A stretch of 47,623 nucleotides of DNA, from the NCBI GenBank assembly GCA_002314855.1, contig DCHQ01000069.1, positions 19,711-67,333 of the forward strand, in the 5' to 3' direction. Each line of letters opens with the position of its first letter. The first letter of the stretch is position 1. The DNA is from Lachnospiraceae bacterium UBA1748. GTDB lineage: Bacteria > Bacillota > Clostridia > Lachnospirales > Lachnospiraceae. Positions 26,764-35,269 of the stretch are shown here, one piece after another. The notes under the pieces are model-generated. The model was not told the DNA's origin. It was given only the letters and a program-made list of their open reading frames with translations, and did no database searches. The translations under genes and the position numbers were made by a program.

Positions 26764-28566
26764 TTAGTATTTAATGGAAACAGTAAATACGCTATCTTTT
26801 GCAGAAATTAATAGTGTAAGGCCAAGAACACTTGCTATATTTTGAACTATGCTAAGACCGAGTCCGTTACCTTCCACGTTTTCTCTGGCGTTATCGCCCT
26901 TTACAAAAGGTTTTGTGAGGGAGTCCACGTCAGTAGTTATTTCAGTATCATAGTTATTTGTAAAAGTTATATTAGTATTAGTGATGTCTATTGAAAAATC
27001 ACTATTTTCAGAGCCATACTTTGAAGCGTTAGACAGAAGATTATCAATTAATCGTTCCATAAGGTGTTCATCTGTTTTTAACACATGGTTACCATTTATA
27101 TTTGTAGTGATATGTTTCTTTTCTAAAACAGCTTCATATTTCTTAAGGCATTTTTGAGTGAGTTCTTTTGCATCCACATCACTTACATTTAGTTTTATAT
27201 TATTGTTTTCTAGCTTAGATAATTCGAGAATATTAGTGATCATCTGGTCCATGTATTTTACTGACTCAAGTATGTTTTCGGCAGATTTTCGGCTCTGTTC
27301 TAAGTTTTCTCCAGTGGCGATGTTTTCTGCATATCCTGATATAGCCATAAGTGGAGTCTTAAGATCGTGGGCCATAGAGTTAGTTGTGTTTCGTCTATAG
27401 CTGTCAATCTCGTATGGTACCTGTAATTTGTTGAATCTTATATATCCAGCTACTACACCTACAATAAGTGAGATAATAGTCATTATTATATAGAAAATAA
27501 TTAGTCCATCTTTGAAGTCTCTATAAAAGTCGAGATCTACAAAAGAAGCAACAATATAGGAATCATTAGCTGTTTTTACGAGTTTACAAGCTCTAATACG
27601 ACTGTTTGTGAAAGTGAATCTTTCTGTTACAGCACCTGATTCTGTGGCTGCTACATAAGAAGCGAGAGTTTCTTTATCGAACTCTTCAAAAAATAGCTTA
27701 GAAGGATTATTATCACTGGCTCCAATAGCAATAGTTGGAAAAGTTCTCAATCGCTCATCAGAAGTATCAAGCTTTGTTAATTTGGAAAAATCACAATCAG
27801 ATAAATCAAAAGAAGCGAGAATCTCAGTGGTGGCTCCATCATCCGTAGATTTAACAATATCAAGACTGCTTGGGATAAAGTAAACATCATCATAATATAT
27901 ATCCCCAAGTTCTATGCTGATGGATTCAGAAAGGTCATAATTGTAATGTGATTCCAAATCCTCTAATATTCTTTTTGATAAACCAGGGTAGATGCTGTCA
28001 ATGCTATCAAAGTCTAAACGGCACATACGAACTACTCTGTCTGGATCGTCCGGCTGCCCCCATATTATTATCTGATAAATATCATTTGAACCATCAGATA
28101 TTTTCTCACCATTCTTATCAAATACAACTTTATATGAAGCAAACTCAAGTTGGCTATTATGTTTAGCAAAGGCTAACCAGTAGCTGTAGTATTCGAGAAA
28201 CATATAGTCATAATATGTAATAGGGTAATCAGTGCGGAAGTTTATTTTATCAATAATATTTCCTGACGAATACTGTACAAGTTCATCAGTAATCTGGTCC
28301 TCATCTATTTCAGTGCTTACTGGAGCTGCGAATCTATCTTCTATATCAGTAATTTTTTGATCTAGACTATCTGTTTCAGCTGTAAGCAGATGGTCGCCCC
28401 AGTATGTGTATTTATCTGCAAGAAAGTTGGAAATCAATACACATATAAGAACCATAATAACCAGTGATATTACGGACGCACGGATTATTTCGCGTGAAAG
28501 CTTTGGCTTACGTGCTATTTTCTTTTGGTATTTTTCTTTTTGCTTTTGAAGTTTTTTACTTTTCAT
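26764..28566 (-). CDS. Membrane sensor histidine kinase
   Basis: This 600-residue kinase pairs with the response regulator encoded just upstream. A basic N-terminus precedes the first membrane helix (about 29-49). An extracellular sensor of about 300 residues follows, then a second helix (about 355-376). The H box is MAHDLKTPL with His400, followed by N box LIDNLLSNASKYG and G box GNGLGLSIV. The extracellular domain is not one I recognise. The SD (AAGGGG) lies within a potential hairpin in the 121-nt gap after the regulator gene, so the two may be made in different amounts. Ligand and targets are unknown. Confidence 0.92.
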   Translation of the reverse strand: MKSKKLQKQKEKYQKKIARKPKLSREIIRASVISLVIMVLICVLISNFLADKYTYWGDHLLTAETDSLDQKITDIEDRFAAPVSTEIDEDQITDELVQYSSGNIIDKINFRTDYPITYYDYMFLEYYSYWLAFAKHNSQLEFASYKVVFDKNGEKISDGSNDIYQIIIWGQPDDPDRVVRMCRLDFDSIDSIYPGLSKRILEDLESHYNYDLSESISIELGDIYYDDVYFIPSSLDIVKSTDDGATTEILASFDLSDCDFSKLTKLDTSDERLRTFPTIAIGASDNNPSKLFFEEFDKETLASYVAATESGAVTERFTFTNSRIRACKLVKTANDSYIVASFVDLDFYRDFKDGLIIFYIIMTIISLIVGVVAGYIRFNKLQVPYEIDSYRRNTTNSMAHDLKTPLMAISGYAENIATGENLEQSRKSAENILESVKYMDQMITNILELSKLENNNIKLNVSDVDAKELTQKCLKKYEAVLEKKHITTNINGNHVLKTDEHLMERLIDNLLSNASKYGSENSDFSIDITNTNITFTNNYDTEITTDVDSLTKPFVKGDNARENVEGNGLGLSIVQNIASVLGLTLLISAKDSVFTVSIKY

Positions 28567-28687
28567 AGTTTGGTCCCCTTATATTGATTATTAGTTGAAT
28601 CATAACTAGAGGTGATTCAGCTTAAGACCAATATAAATAACTTATCTATTTCCTATGTATCCGTGGTCTATTCTTTATCTATCTTTT
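28567..28687 (-). promoter_or_regulatory. Structured leader between response regulator and kinase genes
   Basis: Three nested complementarities are seen: TTGGTC (28570-28575) with GACCAA (28626-28631), ATATTG (28581-28586) with CAATAT (28629-28634), and GAATCA (28597-28602) with TGATTC (28613-28618). The first two share bases 28629-28631, so they exclude each other. The first places part of the kinase ribosome binding site region in a stem. Confidence 0.45.
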
Positions 28688-29362
28688 TTAGTCAATTATT
28701 TTGTAACCACGTCGTATTACTGTTTTGATTCTTGAGCCTTCTTTGCCAAGAGCATTTCTAAGTTTTTTTATGTGATTATCAAGAATTCTTTCGTCGCCAT
28801 CGTAGTCATAGCCCCATATACGTACTATTAAATTGTCACGGCTAACTACAGCGCCTTTGTTCTCAAGAAGAACTTTAAGGATTAAAAATTCTTTGTGCGG
28901 TAAATCAATTACGTTGCCATCAAGATACACGTTCATGGAGCGAGGGTTTAGTTTAACGTTTCCAGCAGTAAGTTCATTGTTAATGACTGTTCCCTTGGTT
29001 CTATTAAGAAGAGCATTAACCTTAGCATATAGCGTAGCCAGTGAAAAAGGTTTTACAATATAATCATCGCAGCCAAGATCATACCCACGAAGAATATCTT
29101 CCTCAAGACCTCTGGCTGTAAGGAAGATAATAGGAGTATCATTATTTTCACGAATTGACTTACATATTTGAAAACCGTCAGCTCCTGGCAGCATTATATC
29201 CAGCAGAACCAGGTCGTATTGATTTTCGTATAGTGCATTAAGTGCATCGTTTCCATTATGAATAATATTTAGTTTTAATTGATTGTCGGACCTACTTAAA
29301 AAATATGTATTTATTACATCACATATTTTCAAATCGTCCTCTACGAGTAATATCTGATACAT
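28688..29362 (-). CDS. OmpR-family response regulator
   Basis: The 224-residue protein has a receiver domain with acidic residues D9-D10, phospho-acceptor D55 (LVLLDIMLPG), T at FLTARG and the KPF lysine. A winged-helix DNA-binding domain follows, ending in RGYKIID. It is transcribed first, then the kinase gene 121 nt later. It diverges from the chemoreceptor-like gene, and the divergent region holds overlapping -35 boxes. Regulon unknown. Confidence 0.95.
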   Translation of the reverse strand: MYQILLVEDDLKICDVINTYFLSRSDNQLKLNIIHNGNDALNALYENQYDLVLLDIMLPGADGFQICKSIRENNDTPIIFLTARGLEEDILRGYDLGCDDYIVKPFSLATLYAKVNALLNRTKGTVINNELTAGNVKLNPRSMNVYLDGNVIDLPHKEFLILKVLLENKGAVVSRDNLIVRIWGYDYDGDERILDNHIKKLRNALGKEGSRIKTVIRRGYKIID

Positions 29363-29395
29363 ATTATGTATTTTACATCATTAATCTATCTTTTT

Positions 29396-29446
29396 TCTAT
29401 TCCAACGCCCGTATTTATTGACAATTTGCTCGAAAGAATGTACAAT
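29396..29446. promoter_or_regulatory. Divergent promoters with overlapping -35 boxes
   Basis: On the plus strand, TTGACA (29418-29423), 17 nt and TACAAT (29441-29446) form a good promoter for the chemoreceptor-like gene. On the minus strand, TTGTCA (complement of 29419-29424), 17 nt and AATAGA (29396-29401) form a weak candidate for the regulator gene. RNA polymerase could bind only one at a time. The plus-strand 5' untranslated region is about 80 nt. Confidence 0.55.
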
Positions 29447-29534
29447 AATTTCGATGAAAAGAGTGGGCAGATTATGCATTTTGCACAAAAAGCGAGATGC
29501 GAAATTATACTAATATATTAATGAGGTGTTGATT

Positions 29535-30332
29535 ATGGGAAAGAATTTACAAGCAGCTATTGACCAGCTAGATACTATACGACTTTTATTTGATGAGGGA
29601 GCTGTTCTTTCAGTTCTTGATCCAGGCGGAGTATGTCTGAAGTATTCACTGCCAGATGGTGTGAGCCCATTTTTACAGGTAGGAAGTGTAGCTCCTGATC
29701 CAACAGGTATATTTGCTCGTTGCGTAAGCTCAGGCCGCGTTCAGCATAACCGACTTCCTAAGGACGTATATGGAAGTACTATGGAAGGTAATCTTGTTCC
29801 TATATTTGATGATGGCGTAGTTTCAGGTGTTATTATCAGTACTTACGCAGTGGATGATAAGCTACATAGAGCGGATATGGATGCTGATTTCAAAGAGTCA
29901 ATTAACAAGGTTAATGAATCAGTGGATGAAGTGCTTGGTAATATTAAAACTCTTGTAGTTGAGCTTTCTGATATTATTAAGCGTACAGAAGAGATAGAAG
30001 ATAATCTTGATCAGGCAACAGATGTAGTTAATGGAGTAGGACGTAATGCTTCAAGATCAAACATTCTTGCGCTCAATGCTTCTATTGAGGCAGCTAGAAG
30101 TGGAGAGGCTGGCCGTGGTTTCTCAGTAGTTGCGGCTGAGATGGGTAAGCTTGCCACAGAAAGTAGTGCATCAGCCACAGAGATTCGTAAGACTCTTGAG
30201 GGTATTATTAAGCATCTTGGTACTATTACAGAGTCCATCAAAAAAGCTGGTAAGGATGCAGAAACCAGTGCTGAGAATATTTCAAGTATTAGTAGTATTC
30301 TTGCTCAGGCAATTAATAATTCCAGTAACTAA
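29535..30332 (+). CDS. Small soluble methyl-accepting chemotaxis-like protein
   Basis: The 265-residue protein has no membrane segment. Residues 1-115 form a compact domain of mixed alpha and beta character that I cannot assign to a named sensor fold. Residues 116-265 are helical and contain the chemoreceptor signalling tip: NILALNASIEAARSGEAGRG (176-195) followed by FSVVAAEMGKLA. The coiled coil is much shorter than in full receptors. I chose ATG 29535, with GAGG 8 nt upstream, over an in-frame GTG at 29526. It probably signals to CheA/CheW from the cytoplasm or acts as a stand-alone sensor. No che gene adjoins it. Confidence 0.85.
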   Translation: MGKNLQAAIDQLDTIRLLFDEGAVLSVLDPGGVCLKYSLPDGVSPFLQVGSVAPDPTGIFARCVSSGRVQHNRLPKDVYGSTMEGNLVPIFDDGVVSGVIISTYAVDDKLHRADMDADFKESINKVNESVDEVLGNIKTLVVELSDIIKRTEEIEDNLDQATDVVNGVGRNASRSNILALNASIEAARSGEAGRGFSVVAAEMGKLATESSASATEIRKTLEGIIKHLGTITESIKKAGKDAETSAENISSISSILAQAINNSSN

Positions 30333-30353
30333 TATTCATTATTAATATTGATT

Positions 30354-30383
30354 ATAAAACCACCGTTATGGTGGTTTTATTTT
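30354..30383 (+). terminator. Intrinsic terminator after the chemoreceptor-like gene
   Basis: Bases 30354-30364 and 30370-30380 are perfect 11-bp arms with loop GTTAT, followed by TTT. The T tract is partly in the stem. Confidence 0.88.
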
Positions 30384-30408
30384 GCCTTTTTGCCAAGGGC
30401 CAGTATTA

Positions 30409-30437
30409 TTGCGTTAACAATTAAGTTGTGCTAAGAT
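30409..30437 (+). promoter_or_regulatory. Candidate ptb promoter
   Basis: TTGCGT at 30409-30414, a 17-nt spacer and TAAGAT at 30432-30437. The 5' leader then holds a small hairpin, GGCG-ATAA-CGCC (30449-30460), before the SD AAGGAG. Confidence 0.5.
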
Positions 30438-30484
30438 GAGGAATTGAGGGCGATAACGCCTATTAGTAAGTAAGGAGTAGTATT

Positions 30485-31396
30485 ATGAGTAAGGGATTTG
30501 ATGATTTACTTTCAAAGGTATCACAGTGTAGTAAGAAGAAGGTTTCTGTAGCAGTTGCACAGGATGCACCTGTATTAGAGGCTGTTGAAGAAGCAAGAAA
30601 AAGAGGCATCGCAGACGCTATCTTAGTAGGTGATGCAGCTAAGATTAAGGAGATCGCTGATCAGCTTGGTATCGATCTTGCTAACTTTGAAGTAATTGAT
30701 GAGCCTGATGTTGTTGAGGCATCATTAAAGGCCGTTTCACTTGTACATGATGGTAAAGCTGATATGTATATGAAGGGATTACTTCCAACAGGTACATTCT
30801 TAAAGAGTGTTCTTAATAAGGAAGTTGGTCTTCGTACAGGTAAGCCACTTTCACATGTATGTGTGTTTGAAATTCCTGGTATTGATAGATTATTATTCTT
30901 CACAGATGTTGCATTTATTCCATATCCAACACTTGAAGATAAGAAGTGCATGATTGATTATACAGTAGATGTTGCTAAGGCTTGTGGCGTTGAGATGCCA
31001 AAGGTAGCTTGTCTTGCAGCTCTTGAGACTGTTAATGAGAAGATGCCAGTATGTGTAGAGTCTGATCAGCTTTCTAAGATGCAGGACGCTGGTGAAATCG
31101 AGGGTTGTATCGTTGATGGACCTCTTTCACTCGATATCGCTTTATATAAGGAAGCAGCAGAAGAGAAGGGTGCCCTTGATAGAAAGGTAGCTGGTGATGC
31201 TGATATTCTTGTATTCCCAGATATCCACGCTGGTAACCTTGTTTACAAGTCAATCGTACATATGGTTCCATGTAAGAATGGTAACATCCTTACAGGTACA
31301 AAGGCTCCAGTTATCTTAACATCACGTTCAGATACTGTTGAAGTTAAGGTTAACTCGCTTGCACTTGCAGCAGTAGTTGCAGAGCACTTAAAGTAA
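30485..31396 (+). CDS. ptb: Phosphate butyryltransferase
   Basis: Ptb exchanges the CoA of butyryl-CoA for phosphate. The 303-residue protein belongs to the PTA/PTB family and has the family segments MKGLLPTGTFLKSVL, SHVCVFEIPG, VDGPLSLDIAL, GDADILVFPDIHAGNLVYKSI and the C-terminal SLALAAVVA. Length near 300 and the lack of a DRTGG domain fit Ptb rather than Pta, and the following gene is butyrate kinase. SD AAGGAG precedes the start. Together these make butyrate with ATP gain. Confidence 0.94.
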   Translation: MSKGFDDLLSKVSQCSKKKVSVAVAQDAPVLEAVEEARKRGIADAILVGDAAKIKEIADQLGIDLANFEVIDEPDVVEASLKAVSLVHDGKADMYMKGLLPTGTFLKSVLNKEVGLRTGKPLSHVCVFEIPGIDRLLFFTDVAFIPYPTLEDKKCMIDYTVDVAKACGVEMPKVACLAALETVNEKMPVCVESDQLSKMQDAGEIEGCIVDGPLSLDIALYKEAAEEKGALDRKVAGDADILVFPDIHAGNLVYKSIVHMVPCKNGNILTGTKAPVILTSRSDTVEVKVNSLALAAVVAEHLK

Positions 31397-31454
31397 TCAT
31401 ATTTTAGATTAAGAACATAGTGTAATTATTCATATATATAAGGAGATAAGAACA

Positions 31455-32519
31455 ATGTATAAGTTACTTATTATCAACCCTGGTTCAACATCAACAAAGA
31501 TTGGTGTATTTGAAGATGAAACATTATTATTCGATGAGACTCTTCGTCACACAACAGAAGAGATTTCACAGTATGATTCAATCGTAGCTCAGAAGGATTT
31601 TAGAAAGAATATTATCACAGAGTTCCTTGCAGCTAAGGGTATCGAACTTAAGGATATCAATGTTGTTGTAGGTCGTGGTGGTATGCTTAAGCCTATCCCA
31701 GGTGGTACATATCCAGTATCTGATGCTTTATTAGAGGATCTTAAGATTGGTAAGCAGGGACAGCATGCTTCTAACCTTGGTGGTATATTAGCAAGAGAGA
31801 TCGGTGATGAAATCGGTGCTCCTTCATTTATCGTAGACCCTGTAGTTGTTGATGAGCTTCAGCCACTTGCTAGATACTCAGGTGTTCCAGAACTTCCTAG
31901 AACATCAGTATTCCATGCACTTAACCAGAAGGCAGTTGCTAAGAGATACGCTAAGGAAATCGGCAAGAAGTATGAGGACCTTAACCTCATCGTTGTACAC
32001 ATGGGTGGTGGTGTATCAGTAGGTGCACACAAGAACGGTAAGGTTATCGATGTATTCAACGCATTAGATGGTGATGGTGCATTCTCTCCAGAGAGAGCTG
32101 GTGCAGTTCCAGCAGGTGCACTTGTTAAGATGTGTTTCTCAGGAAAGTATACAGAGGCAGAGGTTTATAAGAAGCTCGTTGGTAATGGCGGTTTCAATGC
32201 TTACTATGGTTCTAATGATGCTAGAGTCGTTGAAAACGCTGCTAATGAAGGTGATGAGAAGGCTATCGAGCTTTACAATGCATTCATTTATCAGGTATGT
32301 AAGAATATTGGTTCTCAGGCAGCAGTACTTGAGGGTAAGGTTGATCAGATTGTTGTAACAGGTGGTATTGCATACTCTAAGCTTGTTATCGCTGAGTTTA
32401 CTAGAAGAATCGGATGGATCGCACCTCTTACAGTATATCCAGGTGAGGATGAATTACTTGCTCTTGCTCAGGGTGCACTTCGTGTACTTAATGGCGAAGA
32501 GAAGGCTATGGAATATTAA
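31455..32519 (+). CDS. buk: Butyrate kinase
   Basis: Buk makes ATP and butyrate from butyryl phosphate. The 354-residue ASKHA-fold protein begins with LLIINPGSTSTKIGVFEDE and contains the conserved VGRGGMLKPIPGGTYPV, VVDELQPLARYSG, HALNQKAVAKRYA, VVHMGGGVSVGAH, RAGAVPAGALV and VVTGGIAYSK segments. The first three separate it from acetate kinase. It starts 58 nt after ptb with SD AAGGAGA. The upstream crotonyl-CoA pathway genes are not in this window. Confidence 0.96.
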   Translation: MYKLLIINPGSTSTKIGVFEDETLLFDETLRHTTEEISQYDSIVAQKDFRKNIITEFLAAKGIELKDINVVVGRGGMLKPIPGGTYPVSDALLEDLKIGKQGQHASNLGGILAREIGDEIGAPSFIVDPVVVDELQPLARYSGVPELPRTSVFHALNQKAVAKRYAKEIGKKYEDLNLIVVHMGGGVSVGAHKNGKVIDVFNALDGDGAFSPERAGAVPAGALVKMCFSGKYTEAEVYKKLVGNGGFNAYYGSNDARVVENAANEGDEKAIELYNAFIYQVCKNIGSQAAVLEGKVDQIVVTGGIAYSKLVIAEFTRRIGWIAPLTVYPGEDELLALAQGALRVLNGEEKAMEY

Positions 32520-32543
32520 TTAGATATTTGAAAAGCTATTTCA

Positions 32544-32583
32544 GGGGCTAACCAGTAATATTTATTATTGGTTAGCTCCTTTT
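32544..32583 (+). terminator. Intrinsic terminator after buk
   Basis: Bases 32544-32559 and 32564-32579 form a 16-bp stem with two G-T pairs and loop ATTT, followed by TTTT. It separates buk from secA. Confidence 0.88.
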
Positions 32584-32603
32584 AATTGCTCGTGCACATT
32601 GAT

Positions 32604-32640
32604 TTGCGTATTGATTTAAAATTTGATAAAATATAGTCTG
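32604..32640 (+). promoter_or_regulatory. secA promoter
   Basis: TTGCGT at 32604-32609, a 17-nt spacer and TAAAAT at 32627-32632. The bases 32621-32640 around the -10 are identical to those at the lysozyme promoter on the opposite strand (41749-41768). Confidence 0.6.
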
Positions 32641-32677
32641 TTTTAGTGTATAAAAATATGAAAGGCTAGGACTAGTA

Positions 32678-35242
32678 ATGAAAGCATTTGACAAGCTTTT
32701 TGGAACACACAGTGAAAGAGAATTAAAGCGAAATAAACATATTATAGATAAAATAGAATCTTATCAGGAGACCATGCACGGACTTTCTGATATTGAACTT
32801 AAAGCGAAAACACCAGAGTTTAAGAAGCGCCTTGAAGAGGGTGCAACTCTTGATGATATACTTCCAGAGGCATTTGCAGTTGTTCGTGAGGCAGCTAAGC
32901 GAGTACTTAATATGGAGCATTACCGTGTACAGCTTATTGGTGGACTTATTCTTCACCAGGGCCGTATCGCTGAAATGAGAACAGGTGAAGGTAAGACACT
33001 TGTATCAACTTGTCCAGCATACCTTAATGCACTTGCGGGTAAGGGTGTATATATCGTTACTGTTAATGATTATCTTGCTAAGCGAGATGCTGAGTGGATG
33101 GGACAGGTTCACACATTCCTTGGACTTAAGGTTGGTGTTGTATTAAATGATATGTCTTCTGAAGAGCGTCAGGAAGCTTATAAGTGTGATATTACATATG
33201 TAACTAATAACGAACTTGGTTTCGATTACCTTCGTGATAACATGGCAATCTACAAAGAGCAGTTAGTTCTTCGTGGACTTAACTATGCCATCATCGATGA
33301 GGTTGACTCAGTACTTATCGATGAAGCTCGTACACCACTTATTATTTCTGGTCAGAGCGGTAAATCTACTAAACTTTATGAAATCTGTGATATTCTTGCT
33401 CGTCAGCTTAAGCGTGGTGAGGATATGGCTGATCTTTCTAAGATGGATGCCATTATGGGTATCGAGCAGCAGGAAACAGGTGACTTTATTGTTAATGAAA
33501 AGGATAAGGTTATTAATCTTACAGCACAGGGTGTTACTAAGGTTGAGCGTTTCTTCCAGATCCAGAACCTTGCAGATCCTGAAAACCTTGAGATTCAGAA
33601 CCATGTTATCTTAGCACTTCGTGCTCATTATCTTATGTTCCGTGATCAGGACTATGTTCTTAAGGATGATCAGGTTCTTATCGTTGATTCATTTACAGGA
33701 CGTATCATGCCAGGTCGTCGTTTCTCTGATGGACTTCATCAGGCTATCGAGGCTAAGGAGCATGTTAAGGTTAAGCGTGAGTCTAAGACTCTTGCTAATA
33801 TTACTTTCCAGAACTTCTTTAACAAGTTTGAAAAGAAGGCTGGTATGACAGGTACAGCTCTTACAGAAGAGAAGGAGTTCCGTGATATTTACGGTATGGA
33901 TGTTATAGAGATTCCTACTAACAGACCAGTTGCCCGTATCGATCATCAGGACGCTGTATTTAAGACTAAAAAAGAAAAATTGTACTCTATTGTTCAGGCT
34001 GTTAAGGAAGCTCATGACAGACAGCAGCCTGTACTTGTTGGTACTATTAATATTGATTCATCTGAGGAAATAAGCAGACTCCTTACAAAAGAAGGAATCA
34101 AGCATAAGGTACTTAATGCCAAGTTTCATGAAAAAGAAGCTGAGATTGTTGCTGATGCAGGTATTCACGGCGCTGTTACTATTGCAACTAACATGGCTGG
34201 TCGAGGTACTGATATTAAGCTTGATGATGAAGCTAAGGAGGCAGGTGGTCTCTTTATCATTGGTACAGAGCGTCACGAAAGTAGACGTATTGATAATCAG
34301 CTTCGTGGTCGTTCAGGACGTCAGGGTGACCCTGGTGCATCTAAGTTCTTTATTTCTCTTGAAGATGATCTTATGAGATTATTTGGTTCTGAGAGACTTA
34401 TTGGTATCTTTAATGCTATGGGTATTCCAGAGAACCAGGAAATCCAGCACAAGATGCTTACCAATGCAATTGAGAATGCTCAGAAGAAGATAGAGAGTAA
34501 CAACTACGGAATTCGTAAGAATCTTCTTGAGTATGACCAGGTAATGAATGAACAGCGTGAGATTATGTATGCTGAAAGACTTCGTGTCCTTAACGGAGAG
34601 AGCATGCGTGAAGTTGTCTATAAGATGATTACTGATATAGCAGAGGGTGCTGTTGATACATGCCTTGCAGATGATTCACATCCAGATAAGTGGGATCTTA
34701 AGGAATTAAATGAACTTTTATTACCTACAATTCCACTTGAGCCAATTACAAGAGAAAGAGCAGAAAGTTCTATTAATAAATTAAAGCAGCAGCTTAAGGA
34801 AGAGGCAGTTAAGCTTTACGAAGCTAAGGAAGCTGAATTCCCAGATTCAGAGGCTATAAGAGAAGTTGAGCGAGTTATTTTATTAAAGGTCATTGATAGA
34901 AAGTGGATGAATCATATCGATGATATGGATCAGCTTCGTCAGGGTGCTAATCTTGCAGCTTATGGTAGCAAGGATCCTGTTGTTGAGTACAAGATGGCTG
35001 GTTATGATATGTTCGATGCTATGACTATGTCTATCAAGGAAGAGACTGTTCGTATGCTCTTTAGAGTACGTGTTGAGCAGAAGGTTGAGCGTGAGCAGGT
35101 AGCTAAGGTTACAGGTACTAACAAGGACGAGTCACTTCAGAAGGGACCTAAGAAGCGTGAGGAGGCCAAGGTTTATCCAAACGATCCATGTCCATGTGGA
35201 AGTGGTAAGAAGTTCAAGAATTGCTGCGGTAGAATTGTTTAA
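32678..35242 (+). CDS. secA: Protein translocase ATPase SecA
   Basis: SecA drives preproteins through SecYEG at the membrane. The 854-residue protein has DEAD motor motifs: MRTGEGKT (100-107), then the DEVDSVLIDEARTPLI segment, TFQNFFN, the MAGRGTDI and GTERHESRRIDNQLRGRSGRQGDPG motifs of NBD2, and the C-terminal zinc-binding tail with DPCPCGSGKKFKNCC. All parts are present at normal length. It is co-directional with prfB, 27 nt downstream, an arrangement common in Firmicutes. Confidence 0.98.
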   Translation: MKAFDKLFGTHSERELKRNKHIIDKIESYQETMHGLSDIELKAKTPEFKKRLEEGATLDDILPEAFAVVREAAKRVLNMEHYRVQLIGGLILHQGRIAEMRTGEGKTLVSTCPAYLNALAGKGVYIVTVNDYLAKRDAEWMGQVHTFLGLKVGVVLNDMSSEERQEAYKCDITYVTNNELGFDYLRDNMAIYKEQLVLRGLNYAIIDEVDSVLIDEARTPLIISGQSGKSTKLYEICDILARQLKRGEDMADLSKMDAIMGIEQQETGDFIVNEKDKVINLTAQGVTKVERFFQIQNLADPENLEIQNHVILALRAHYLMFRDQDYVLKDDQVLIVDSFTGRIMPGRRFSDGLHQAIEAKEHVKVKRESKTLANITFQNFFNKFEKKAGMTGTALTEEKEFRDIYGMDVIEIPTNRPVARIDHQDAVFKTKKEKLYSIVQAVKEAHDRQQPVLVGTINIDSSEEISRLLTKEGIKHKVLNAKFHEKEAEIVADAGIHGAVTIATNMAGRGTDIKLDDEAKEAGGLFIIGTERHESRRIDNQLRGRSGRQGDPGASKFFISLEDDLMRLFGSERLIGIFNAMGIPENQEIQHKMLTNAIENAQKKIESNNYGIRKNLLEYDQVMNEQREIMYAERLRVLNGESMREVVYKMITDIAEGAVDTCLADDSHPDKWDLKELNELLLPTIPLEPITRERAESSINKLKQQLKEEAVKLYEAKEAEFPDSEAIREVERVILLKVIDRKWMNHIDDMDQLRQGANLAAYGSKDPVVEYKMAGYDMFDAMTMSIKEETVRMLFRVRVEQKVEREQVAKVTGTNKDESLQKGPKKREEAKVYPNDPCPCGSGKKFKNCCGRIV

Positions 35243-35269
35243 TATTGGATTAATAGTATAAGGTGATTT

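Noticed and set aside
29526..29534. GTG start for the chemoreceptor-like gene
   Set aside because: The GTG overlaps the likely SD; ATG 29535 has proper spacing.
29453..29534. c-di-GMP riboswitch in the leader of the chemoreceptor-like gene
   Set aside because: No GEMM-type conserved core is seen; only an AT-rich inverted repeat (29445-29453 with 29500-29508), whose 5' arm lies mostly before the predicted start.
30411..30430. Rex (redox) operator at the ptb promoter
   Set aside because: GTTAACAATTAAGTTG lacks the TTGTTAA-N4-TTAACAA symmetry.
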